Source: CAYGWP01 sp964353455 (lineage in GTDB: Bacteria > Planctomycetota > Phycisphaerae > FEN-1346). Taken from it: a DNA stretch of 5,810 nt. This document shows positions 1 to 5,580 of the stretch, one piece after another; within the stretch, counting starts at the first letter, position 1; each line of letters opens with the position of its first letter. A program made the position numbers and the translations under genes. A model generated the notes under the pieces. The model did not search any database, was not told the origin of the DNA, and saw only the letters and a program-made list of their open reading frames with translations. The stretch is from positions 1-5,810 of the forward strand of contig CAYGWP010000189.1 in the NCBI GenBank assembly GCA_964353455.1, read 5' to 3'.

Positions 1-930
1 CTGCTCGGCCCCTGGCGCGAGCGGCGCGGCGGCGGCCGCCCACTCAGACGGGCCGCCGTCGCTCTCCACGCGGAGGCGGGGCGTGACCGGCGACGGTCCC
101 TCGCTGCGCACCTTCACGCGGACCTCCAGGCAGTCGCGCAGGTCCCAGCGGCCGATTGCCGGCTTCAGCGCGACCGACTGTTCACCCTTGGCTGCGGCAG
201 GCAGCAGGACCTTGAGCGACTGCCGCCCGCCGTCGGCGACCACCGACGCCTGAGCGCCCTTGGAGTCGATCTGCTTTGCCGCATCGATGATCACGCCGGC
301 GCCCAGCAGGATGCCGTCCGCGGGCCTTGTCCTCACGGTCTTGGGGTCAACGGGCGGTTTCTCGCCCGCCGGGCCGCCGGCCGCCAGCGATTCCAGGCGA
401 AACGACTGCACGGCATCCGACTTCATGCAGAACATGAGCACGCCGATCACGGCATCGGGCTTGAGCGCGTAGCCCGGCTTGCGGCCGTAGGAGTGCCCGA
501 AGATCGTCGTCACCGTGCCGGATGTTCCGGGCTTCAGGTTGATGCTCTCGGTGTTCCAGGGGTTGTCGCGCCAATCGCCGGCGTTATCGAGCCGGAGCGA
601 CACGCTGATCGGCTTGTCGCCGGTATTGGTCATGCGGGCCTCGACGTGGCCGAACGCCGAGAGGTCCCATGCGGCGCCCTCGGGAGCCACGCGGATGCCG
701 GGGTAACCTTCCTTGCCGGGTTGGATGGTCACCGCAATGCCGGGGGCCGCGGCGTCCTTGCTGCGGACAAAGGTCACCTGGTCCGAGGTGGCGGAGAGGC
801 GCTTCTCTGCGCCCTCCGCGGATACGTCGAGCAGCGGCTTGGTCGGCCCCTCTGCTGCCGTAAGCGGCGCGCCGAGCATCGCCAGGATAACCGCCAGTCC
901 TTGCCACGCCGGACCTGTGCGCATCATCAT
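1..930 (-). CDS. Secreted protein with two tandem carbohydrate-binding-like beta-sandwich domains (N-terminal part, runs off left edge)
   Basis: The frame stays open for 310 codons from ATG at 930 to the window edge, with no stop. The start has three consecutive Met codons (930, 927, 924) behind a strong purine run, AGGAAGGAA, at 943-935. Residues 1-26 form a signal peptide: Arg4, a hydrophobic core at 11-23, and probable cleavage after TAA (26/27), so the product is exported. Domain 1 (about 31-182) contains 'WDLSAFGHVEARMTNTGDKP' (88-107) followed by 'VSLRLDNAGDW', a pattern I associate with the N-terminal beta-sandwich of agarase-type and other planctomycete glycoside hydrolases. A Pro/Gly-rich linker (183-203) follows. 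Domain 2 (about 204 onward) repeats the pattern: RWDLRDCLEVRVKVRSEG, then P-V-T-P-R-L-R-V-E-S. No catalytic domain is visible; it would lie beyond the left edge. The role is inferred to be glycan binding or degradation. The coding frame is certain; the function is moderate to low. Confidence 0.8.
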   Translation of the reverse strand, partial: MMMRTGPAWQGLAVILAMLGAPLTAAEGPTKPLLDVSAEGAEKRLSATSDQVTFVRSKDAAAPGIAVTIQPGKEGYPGIRVAPEGAAWDLSAFGHVEARMTNTGDKPISVSLRLDNAGDWRDNPWNTESINLKPGTSGTVTTIFGHSYGRKPGYALKPDAVIGVLMFCMKSDAVQSFRLESLAAGGPAGEKPPVDPKTVRTRPADGILLGAGVIIDAAKQIDSKGAQASVVADGGRQSLKVLLPAAAKGEQSVALKPAIGRWDLRDCLEVRVKVRSEGPSPVTPRLRVESDGGPSEWAAAAAPLAPGAEQ

Positions 931-934
931 ACAG

Positions 935-943
935 TTCCTTCCT
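935..943 (-). promoter_or_regulatory. Shine-Dalgarno of the secreted beta-sandwich protein
   Basis: On the minus strand AGGAAGGAA ends 4 nt before the first ATG (930). Three ATG codons follow in a row, so initiation at 930, 927 or 924 is possible and changes only one or two residues. The site lies inside the reading frame of the transposase relic just upstream. Confidence 0.6.
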
Positions 944-958
944 GCGTTTCCGTGTTCT

Positions 959-1006
959 GACGTGATAGCACATCCCGCCCACTGACGCCCGTGCCGTGCG
1001 AGGCAT
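959..1006 (-). pseudogene. Relic of the 5' end of a RAYT / IS200-like (Y1) transposase gene
   Basis: The minus strand from ATG at 1006 reads MPRTARASVGGMCYHV. This is the start I recognise from REP-associated tyrosine transposases, where MPR.AR....GG.CYHV is normally followed by a [IL]NRGN motif. Here the family pattern stops after V16 and the frame continues as RTRKRRKELYDD, overlapping the ribosome binding site and start of the secreted-protein gene. The catalytic Tyr and the HUH-containing body are absent. The frame stays open to about 584, but only as an out-of-frame reading of the downstream gene. The piece is therefore a truncated remnant, or possibly a retained leader sequence. The identification rests on memory of the family consensus. 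Confidence 0.6.
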
Positions 1007-1043
1007 GCCGCCGATCCTACCCCGGTGTCGTCCAAAAGCCACT

Positions 1044-1066
1044 GAAAAGCAGAATGTCCCCTTTTC
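1044..1066. repeat. Inverted-repeat motif GAAAAG...CTTTTC upstream of the RAYT relic
   Basis: GAAAAG (1044-1049) and CTTTTC (1061-1066) are perfect inverted arms around CAGAATGTCCC. On the minus strand this reads as an AAAAGGGGACATTCTG-type sequence, a pattern I have seen ahead of RAYT-type transposase genes in environmental genomes. It lies 38 bp upstream of the relic start and is probably part of the same former element. Confidence 0.4.
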
Positions 1067-1117
1067 TCCCCTGGGCGTCTGTCCGGGCGCATAGACACTG
1101 TTTGCCGCCGTCTTTTT

Positions 1118-1153
1118 GCGCCGCTGAGGCGGCGTCAACGCCGCGCTACAGCG
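1118..1153. repeat. REP-like three-arm palindrome cluster
   Basis: Three consecutive arms alternate in orientation: CGCCGC (1119-1124), loop TGAG, GCGGCG (1129-1134), loop TCAA, CGCCGC (1139-1144). The middle arm can pair with either neighbour, giving two mutually exclusive 6-bp hairpins with 4-nt loops. A T-run (1113-1117) precedes the cluster. GCTACAGCG (1145-1153) follows, and the 11-mer ACGCCGCGCTA (1138-1148) recurs exactly at 5535-5545. Small GC-rich palindromes close to a RAYT relic fit a REP element; the copy number in the genome is unknown. Confidence 0.5.
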
Positions 1154-1427
1154 AGATTCTGGGCGTTTCCGAAGGGTGCCGCCGAACCGCTACAGCACTT
1201 CGTCGCCGTCCATGTCCGCGGCTGGGGCGTGACCAGCACCGGTGGGCGTCTTCTGAACGGAGGGATTGACATGGTGGTAGCACCAGCCGGCGCGGACGAC
1301 TGTGAACCCGGCGGCGCGGGCCTTGTCGCGGAAGTACGGGCACGGGCACCTTTCCTGGCGTGAGCCGGTCGCCGAGAATACTTGCATGAACCACGGCGGC
1401 TGGATTGATTCCAAGACCCCACAGTTC
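1154..1427. other. Intergenic stretch without a recognisable gene
   Basis: This 274-bp stretch lies downstream of the LRR gene and ahead of the REP-like cluster. All three minus-strand frames are largely open because of base composition, but none has a convincing start, ribosome binding site or family signature. One frame ends in a short Asp-rich stretch (DMDGDEVL) just before its stop at 1190, which could be the tail of a decayed gene. No clear rho-independent terminator for the LRR gene was seen. Confidence 0.5.
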
Positions 1428-2912
1428 TCACTTCTCAATCACGGTTCCCGGCATTGCTTTGCGCAGGTCGTCCAGACCTTCGGGCGTGATAGCAGTACCC
1501 AAGAGGACGATATTCCTCAGGCCCTTGCAGTCCCTCAGGTCCCGAATGCACGCGTCAGTGATTCCGGTCTCCGAGAGGTTGATGCTCGCCAGCCCTTTAA
1601 GTTGTCTCAATTGCCGTACTCCAATGTCCGTGACCTTGGTACCGGGGAGGGACAGAATGCGAAGTCCCCTCAATTCGGCGATAGTCGCCATATCGTCGTC
1701 AGTAATGGGCACCGAGTCCAAATCCAGGCTCTCAAGGCTGTCGAGGGCCTTCATTGCCTCAAGGCTTGCACGCGTAATTCTGGTGGCCCCCAGGTCAAGC
1801 CACGTGAGGCGCTTGAGTTCCTTGAGGCTCTTGATGAGACCGGCATCCGTGACTTGAGTCCCTGAGAGTTCCAAACGCTCCAGCCGATTGAACTTGTTGA
1901 CATCTGCCAGGCCTGCGTCTGTGATCAAGCACCAACCAAGGCTCAACCGGCGAAGTTCCTTGAGGACGGTCAGGTTCTTAAGGTCGGCGTCCGTGATCGT
2001 AGGCTGGCTGCCAGTCAGGATTACTGACACAACTGGAGCGCCGGGCAGGGTTCTGTCCCTCACTATCAAGCCTCGATGGTCAAGGACAAACTTGACTGCA
2101 TACGCATGCTCGGGGGGAAGGTGCCCAAGTGGCTTAACCAGATCGTCGTATTCCTTAGCGAGTATGCTAGACGAGATTGTGGTTTGGGGCATAGCCCGTC
2201 TTAGACTGTAGAGGCCTTCGCGCGTGATCGCAGTACGCTCAAGATGGAGTTCCACAAGACTCTTGAATTCCTTGAGGTCTTGGATGGCAACGTCGCTAAT
2301 GGCTGTTTCGGTGAGACTAAGGCGCTTGAGATTCGCAAGTTCCTTCAGTTCGCGTACCCCGCGGTCCGTAATCCGGGTGCGCCGAAGACCAAGGAACTGA
2401 ATGGCTTTCAACTCCTTAATCTCTGCCAGGTCTTCGTCGTTTACTGCGGTATATCTTAATCTCAAGTCTTCAAGCCTTTTGAGTTTCTTAAGCGCCACTA
2501 TGCTCTCATGCGCGATCTGTGTCTGTGACAAGTCCAGCGTGCGGAGACCCGGCAGTTCCTCCAGCAGATCAACTAGGCCAGCGTCTGTGATATGAGTCAT
2601 CGAGAGGTTGAGATGCTCAAGGTGCGTCATACCCCTCAAATGCTTGAGGCCGGCGTCTGTGATGGGGTTAGCAGCCATGTTGAGGCTTCGCAGATCCTTG
2701 AGCGCCGCCAAGTCCTTCAGGTAGGGGTCTGTAACTGGAGGGATAACAGCGCTTAAGTCCACAGCAACAACGGGGTTCCCCGGGAGACCCTCGTCCCTTA
2801 GGACTTTGCCGCCGAAGGCGCGCACGAGACTCACCGCCCGCTCCTCCGGCGTCTGGCACGAGGCGCAAACCCAACAAGCTATAATCAATATGCTGATATT
2901 GTAATATGCCAT
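1428..2912 (-). CDS. Leucine-rich-repeat lipoprotein-like protein, two 8-repeat modules
   Basis: The product has 494 residues from ATG at 2912, chosen because GGGAG lies 8 nt upstream; a TTG at 2927 would place that ribosome binding site inside the gene. Residues 6-18 are hydrophobic and lead to Cys19 (CASC|Q). This resembles a lipobox, although Cys at -3 is atypical, so the protein is probably an exported envelope lipoprotein. It has sixteen LRRs of about 24 residues with consensus LxxLxLxxTxITDxGLxxLxxLxx: repeats at 48-243, a linker at 244-293, and repeats at 294-489. Each module starts with the same cap (RD...LPG.PVV) and ends with TAIT.EGL..LR.AMP. Proteins of this architecture are abundant in Planctomycetes; the fold mediates protein binding, but the partner is unknown. 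Composition is much less GC-rich (about 44% at 2401-2520) than the hydrolase gene, hinting at a different origin. The LRR fold is certain; the biological role is not. Confidence 0.92.
   Translation of the reverse strand: MAYYNISILIIACWVCASCQTPEERAVSLVRAFGGKVLRDEGLPGNPVVAVDLSAVIPPVTDPYLKDLAALKDLRSLNMAANPITDAGLKHLRGMTHLEHLNLSMTHITDAGLVDLLEELPGLRTLDLSQTQIAHESIVALKKLKRLEDLRLRYTAVNDEDLAEIKELKAIQFLGLRRTRITDRGVRELKELANLKRLSLTETAISDVAIQDLKEFKSLVELHLERTAITREGLYSLRRAMPQTTISSSILAKEYDDLVKPLGHLPPEHAYAVKFVLDHRGLIVRDRTLPGAPVVSVILTGSQPTITDADLKNLTVLKELRRLSLGWCLITDAGLADVNKFNRLERLELSGTQVTDAGLIKSLKELKRLTWLDLGATRITRASLEAMKALDSLESLDLDSVPITDDDMATIAELRGLRILSLPGTKVTDIGVRQLRQLKGLASINLSETGITDACIRDLRDCKGLRNIVLLGTAITPEGLDDLRKAMPGTVIEK
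1446..2834 (-). repeat. Internal 738-bp-offset tandem duplication within the LRR gene
   Basis: Residues 27-243 and 273-489 align without a gap at a constant offset of 246 residues (738 bp). Corresponding cap residues match (V27/V273, G35/G281, R39/R285, D40/D286, LPG 43-45/289-291). Repeat 1 is 26 residues, repeat 3 is 25 and repeat 8 is 25 in both halves, while the others are 24. DNA identity persists locally: 2215-2236 and 1477-1498 differ at 2 of 22 positions, exactly 738 bp apart. Overall divergence is large, so the duplication is old. Confidence 0.85.
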
Positions 2913-2920
2913 AGCAGTGT

Positions 2921-2925
2921 CTCCC
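2921..2925 (-). promoter_or_regulatory. Shine-Dalgarno deciding the LRR gene start
   Basis: GGGAG on the minus strand lies 8 nt from ATG 2912. It supports that ATG over the in-frame TTG at 2927, which would put the site inside the gene. Confidence 0.6.
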
Positions 2926-3238
2926 AACGACCAGGTCTGGCTATTCGACTCAATGCTTCGGCGACTAGCGACTCAAGCCTGAATGAACGGACTTCGCGAT
3001 TCGGCAAGACACTGATTCCGGCGCCGTGATGCATTTCAGGAAACCTATAGTTCGGCGGACACGACACTTATCTCTCCGGAGTCCTGGGTTTTGGGCCCGG
3101 CCGGTTGCGGCGGAGCGGCCGATCCAGCCGGGTCTCAAGACGCGCGATGAACGCCACGTCGCCCGGCGGACGGGGCGGTCGAAAGTGGTGAGGGGCGTCG
3201 CATTGATCCGGGCGAAGGATATCATGTCGGGTTTCCCG

Positions 3239-3268
3239 GCCTGCGGCAGAGATCGTCCTGCCACAGGC
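3239..3268. repeat. Imperfect inverted repeat, 11-bp arms
   Basis: GCCTGCGGCAG (3239-3249) pairs with CTGCCACAGGC (3258-3268) with one mismatch and an 8-nt loop. It sits mid-way in the divergent intergenic region, with no T-run, and may be a REP-like element. Its function is unknown. Confidence 0.4.
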
Positions 3269-3313
3269 AGACTACGCCGGCGCGGGGCGGGGGTCAAAGG
3301 AAATCCCAACAGA

Positions 3314-3410
3314 GGAATCCGCAGATGACGCAGATGGGCACAGATAAAAAAGGCGAACTGGGTGAGAAACGGCAAAGTCCGAACGACGGAATCCGCAGAT
3401 GACACAGATG
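3314..3410. repeat. Two copies of a GGAATCCGCAGATGACgCAGATG repeat
   Basis: The 23-mers at 3314-3336 and 3388-3410 differ at a single base (G or A in GACgCAGATG) and start 74 bp apart. Within each copy the unit GCAGATGAC has an approximate 9-bp period. In the first copy the pattern runs on to about 3345 as GGGCACAGAT. I recognise this type of sequence (CCGCAGATGACGCAGAT) as recurrent intergenic DNA in planctomycete and other environmental genomes. It is not coding. Confidence 0.65.
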
Positions 3411-3471
3411 AGGAGAGATGAAAGACGGGGACTTATCGGGGAAACGGTCAAAGGCAAATCCTTTCTTGACT

Positions 3472-3495
3472 CTCCGCGTCTCCGCGGCTCCGCGT
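3472..3495 (+). repeat. Three tandem 8-bp units CTCCGCG(T/G)
   Basis: Units begin at 3472, 3480 and 3488 and read CTCCGCGT, CTCCGCGG and CTCCGCGT. This is the second repeat family of the intergenic cluster and is unrelated in sequence to the copies at 3314-3410. Confidence 0.6.
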
Positions 3496-3560
3496 GAGGC
3501 CGTCGTTGCCGTTTTCCCCAAGTTTCCCTCAGCGCCTCCGTCCCAAGGCGGGCCTTACCC

Positions 3561-3578
3561 ATCTTGCCTATCTTGCCG
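3561..3578 (+). repeat. Two tandem 9-bp units ATCTTGCC(T/G)
   Basis: ATCTTGCCT (3561-3569) is followed directly by ATCTTGCCG (3570-3578). It is short and could be chance alone, but it shares the 9-bp period and TTG-C core of the two neighbouring arrays. Confidence 0.4.
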
Positions 3579-3593
3579 CAACGGTGTGAAGAG

Positions 3594-3654
3594 TGCCAAC
3601 GCCAAATAGTTGGCATCCTTGGCACCCTTGGCATCCTTGGCATCCTTGGCATCC
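3594..3654 (+). repeat. Five tandem 9-bp units TTGGCATCC with a flanking inverted arm
   Basis: Units begin at 3610, 3619, 3628, 3637 and 3646; all are TTGGCATCC except the second, TTGGCACCC. Just before the array, TGCCAAC (3594-3600) forms a perfect 7-bp inverted repeat with GTTGGCA (3609-3615) around an 8-nt loop. Any frame through the array translates as a three-residue repeat (for example Trp-His-Pro), an artefact of the 9-bp period and not evidence of a gene. Confidence 0.8.
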
Positions 3655-3750
3655 TTCAACCGGGCGAACGAGTCTGATACCCCCCCATGCCACAACCTGT
3701 AGTATGCCCTCCCGCTTCCACCACAATCAGACCTCCTGCCCGGCGCAAGA

Positions 3751-3803
3751 GCGCCAAGGGCGCCAACTTCCAGGGGTTGGCGTTCTTGGCGTCCTTGGCG
3801 GTC
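3751..3803 (+). repeat. TTGGCG 9-bp-period array with inverted arms
   Basis: TTGGCG recurs at 3777, 3786 and 3795 with exact 9-bp spacing (TTGGCGTTC, TTGGCGTCC, TTGGCGGTC). Upstream, GCGCCAA (3751) and CGCCAAC (3761-3767) are the inverted form. CGCCAAC pairs with GTTGGCG (3776-3782) around an 8-nt loop. It is the last repeat block before the hydrolase leader and is related in core sequence to the TTGGCATCC array. Confidence 0.65.
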
Positions 3804-3905
3804 TTGAGTGGGTCTCTTGCCACAGTCCGTCGGGACGCCGCGGCCACATGCCATCCGGTTTTCGGCGTGCAATGCCGCCGCCGCGTGCCTACACTCAACG
3901 TGCAC

Positions 3906-3939
3906 AAAAGGAGGCGCTGGCTCGACCAGCGTACCGCCC
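3906..3939 (+). promoter_or_regulatory. Strong Shine-Dalgarno separated from the ATG by a hairpin
   Basis: AAAAGGAGG (3906-3914) is a near-ideal ribosome binding site but ends 25 nt before ATG 3940. The gap holds CGCTGG (3915-3920), loop CTCGA, CCAGCG (3926-3931), a perfect 6-bp GC-rich hairpin that abuts the Shine-Dalgarno, followed by 8 nt (3932-3939). If the hairpin forms, the effective spacing becomes about 8 nt, which is optimal. No ATG, GTG or TTG in the hydrolase frame lies between them. Hairpin-shortened spacers are known from phage T4 genes; that this one works the same way is inference. Confidence 0.55.
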
Positions 3940-5508
3940 ATGAGAACTCTCGCCCAAGCACTGTCCCTTCTCCCCCTGTTCGCACTGGCGATTGGTTGCC
4001 TTTGCTGCGCCCCGACGGCGGCGCACGGCGAAACCTCCATCCCCGCTCATATCTTCTCGACCCTCTTTTCCGCGCAGGACGTGCGCGGGCACTTGAGCAC
4101 CGAACAGGGCATCGACGCCGCCATCGACTGGTGCAAGAAGACCTCTGTCACCAAGGTCTATATCGAGGTGTTCCGCGACGGATACCAGGCCGACAGGGCC
4201 GCGCTCCTGCATGCCAAGGAGCGGTTCCTTGCGGCGGGATTCGCCGTCTCGGGTTGCGTCACCACCACCAAGGTCGGCAAGTCCTCCACGGGCTGGAAGG
4301 GCACGATCTCCTGCTACACCGACCCCGCGACGCAGGAAAAACTCCAGGCCATCTTCGAGTACGCCGCAGGCCTCTTCGACGAGATCATGATCGACGATTT
4401 CTGGTTCATCGACTGCACCTGTCCTGACTGCGACGCCGCCCGCCGCGCAAAGACCGTCACGGTCGGCAACCAGAAGTACCCCGTGGCCGGCGACACCTGG
4501 GAGGACTACCGGTGCGAACTGATGGTCCGCGTCTCGCGCGACCGCGTCCTCGGCCCCGCGAAACGCACCAACCCGAAGGTGCGGCTGATCATCAAGTACC
4601 CGCAGTGGTACGACAACTTTCACGAGCGCGGCTACGAGGTCATCCGCGAGACGGCCGACTTCGACATCATCTGGGTGGGCACCGAGACCCGCGACTACCA
4701 GGACAAACGCTGGGGCGGCACGGTCCAGTACGAGGCGTATTTCATCATGAGGTGGCTGGGGGGCATCGGCGGCGCGAAGTGCGGCGGCGGGTGGTTCGAC
4801 TGGCTCGGCACCACCGAACGAACCTACGTTGAGCAGGCCCGCCAGACCATCCTGGCCGGCGCCCGCGAATCCATGCTCTTCTGCTACGGCGGACTCCAGC
4901 GCGACACGGGGCCGAAAGACGTTGAGGCCCTCCGCGCGAACATCCCCGAACTCCTCGCCGTCGCCAAGGAAGTCCGGCGACGGCCCATCATCGGCATTGC
5001 CGCCTACAAACCTGCTAACAGCCATCCCGAAACCGAGGGGCGAGTGTTTGATTTCGTCGGGATGCTCGGGCTGCCCCTTGCGCCGTGCCATGAGTTCCCC
5101 GCCGACGCCCCTGCGGCGTTCTTCTCGGTTCACGCCCTCAAGGACGCCGGCCTCGCCGCGAAACTCTCCGCCTTCATTGCCGCAGGCAAGCCCGTGCTGA
5201 TCACGGATGGACTCGCCCAGCGGCTGTCGGGCCAGGTCGATCTCGCCAGGCCCAACGTGCAGGTGCTGGCCGTGAAAGGCAAGCCCAAGTCGCTGCTGGA
5301 ACTGCCGGAGGGCGAACTTACGGCCCTGCGTGCGCCGCTCCTAAAGGCGCTCGGGGCAACGTTCGTCGCGCCCAACCAGGTTGCGCTCTACCTCTTCCGC
5401 GATGGGAGTTGGGTCGTCGAGAACTTCACCGACAGCCCCGCCGCCGTCGAACTGAACGGCAAACGGCTCACCGTTCCCCCGCGCGGCTGGCTCCATCAGT
5501 GGAACTGA
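3940..5508 (+). CDS. Secreted putative glycoside hydrolase (TIM-barrel-like + GATase-like + C-terminal beta domain)
   Basis: The product has 522 residues and the frame is complete. The start at 3940 gives a textbook signal peptide (Arg2, hydrophobic core 8-24, cleavage near 28-30); the frame extends upstream to 3808, but that would bury the signal. Residues about 35-340 look like a TIM barrel of the putative glycosyl-hydrolase type. 'IMIDDFWF' (149-156) supplies Asp152/Asp153 at a strand end and is followed by CTCPDC (159-164), a CxCxxC motif common in such barrels. IIKYPQWYD (217-225) and WVGTETRD (245-252, Glu249) are other candidate active-site strands. Residues about 348-440 look Rossmann/GATase-like (RPIIGIAAY..., then GKPVLITDG), as in beta-galactosidase-type enzymes. 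Residues about 480-522 are a short beta domain ending PPRGWLHQW. The substrate is unknown. Assignment is by motif and architecture from memory; the exact family number is not claimed. Confidence 0.85.
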   Translation: MRTLAQALSLLPLFALAIGCLCCAPTAAHGETSIPAHIFSTLFSAQDVRGHLSTEQGIDAAIDWCKKTSVTKVYIEVFRDGYQADRAALLHAKERFLAAGFAVSGCVTTTKVGKSSTGWKGTISCYTDPATQEKLQAIFEYAAGLFDEIMIDDFWFIDCTCPDCDAARRAKTVTVGNQKYPVAGDTWEDYRCELMVRVSRDRVLGPAKRTNPKVRLIIKYPQWYDNFHERGYEVIRETADFDIIWVGTETRDYQDKRWGGTVQYEAYFIMRWLGGIGGAKCGGGWFDWLGTTERTYVEQARQTILAGARESMLFCYGGLQRDTGPKDVEALRANIPELLAVAKEVRRRPIIGIAAYKPANSHPETEGRVFDFVGMLGLPLAPCHEFPADAPAAFFSVHALKDAGLAAKLSAFIAAGKPVLITDGLAQRLSGQVDLARPNVQVLAVKGKPKSLLELPEGELTALRAPLLKALGATFVAPNQVALYLFRDGSWVVENFTDSPAAVELNGKRLTVPPRGWLHQWN

Positions 5509-5531
5509 CCGCTGCAACCCGACGCATGAGT

Positions 5532-5580
5532 ACTACGCCGCGCTAAGGCCTAAGTGGCGCTGTAGTGTTAGGCCCTAAGC
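5532..5580. repeat. Overlapping inverted repeats between convergent genes, possible bidirectional terminator
   Basis: Two mutually exclusive hairpins are possible. The first pairs ACTAC (5532-5536) with GTAGT (5562-5566) and GCGCTA (5540-5545) with TGGCGC (5555-5560), with one G-U pair and a small internal loop. The second pairs GCTAAGGCCTAA (5542-5553) with TTAGGCCCTAAGC (5568-5580) at about 11 of 13 positions. The right arm contains the stop codon (5568-5570) of the minus-strand gene. No T-run follows on either strand, so a standard rho-independent terminator is not shown. The 11-mer at 5535-5545 matches the REP-like cluster at 1138-1148. Confidence 0.5.

Larger units (their letters stand above)
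2913..3313. other. Divergent intergenic region, LRR-proximal part
   Basis: I see no supported gene in this 400 bp; open frames on both strands are Arg/Pro-rich readings of GC-rich DNA. It should hold the LRR promoter, but no confident -35/-10 pair is visible. CGACTCAA occurs twice, at 2946-2953 and 2969-2976, 23 bp apart and 34-64 bp ahead of the LRR ATG. This is a possible operator-like pair. Confidence 0.4.

Noticed and set aside
1190..1438. Minus-strand frame overlapping the LRR stop (TTG start, ends DMDGDEVL)
   Set aside because: The start is weak, there is no convincing ribosome binding site, and overlapping frames are also open; no family signature was found. A decayed gene tail remains possible.
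1302..1865. Plus-strand frames of 150-187 codons opposite the 3' half of the LRR gene
   Set aside because: They lie antisense to a clear LRR coding sequence and show no domain or start signal.
3314..3654. CRISPR-like array interpretation of the repeat cluster
   Set aside because: The units are 8-9 bp direct tandems, or a single 23-bp pair. There are no 25-40 bp repeats with unique spacers and no cas genes.
3808..3939. Upstream extension of the hydrolase frame to ATG 3808
   Set aside because: It would place a typical signal peptide at residue 45 and has no ribosome binding site; the added residues look like translated intergenic DNA.
3555..4040. Minus-strand frame encoding a KDAKDAKGAKDA repeat, and plus frames with Trp-His-Pro repeats
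   Set aside because: These are translations of the 9-bp tandem DNA repeat, which is open in several frames, and are not evidence of a gene.
3895..5133. 412-codon open frame on the minus strand opposite the hydrolase gene
   Set aside because: It is an antisense shadow caused by high third-position GC. Its translation is a low-complexity Ala/Gly/Asp/Val-rich sequence, and the plus frame has a signal peptide and family motifs.
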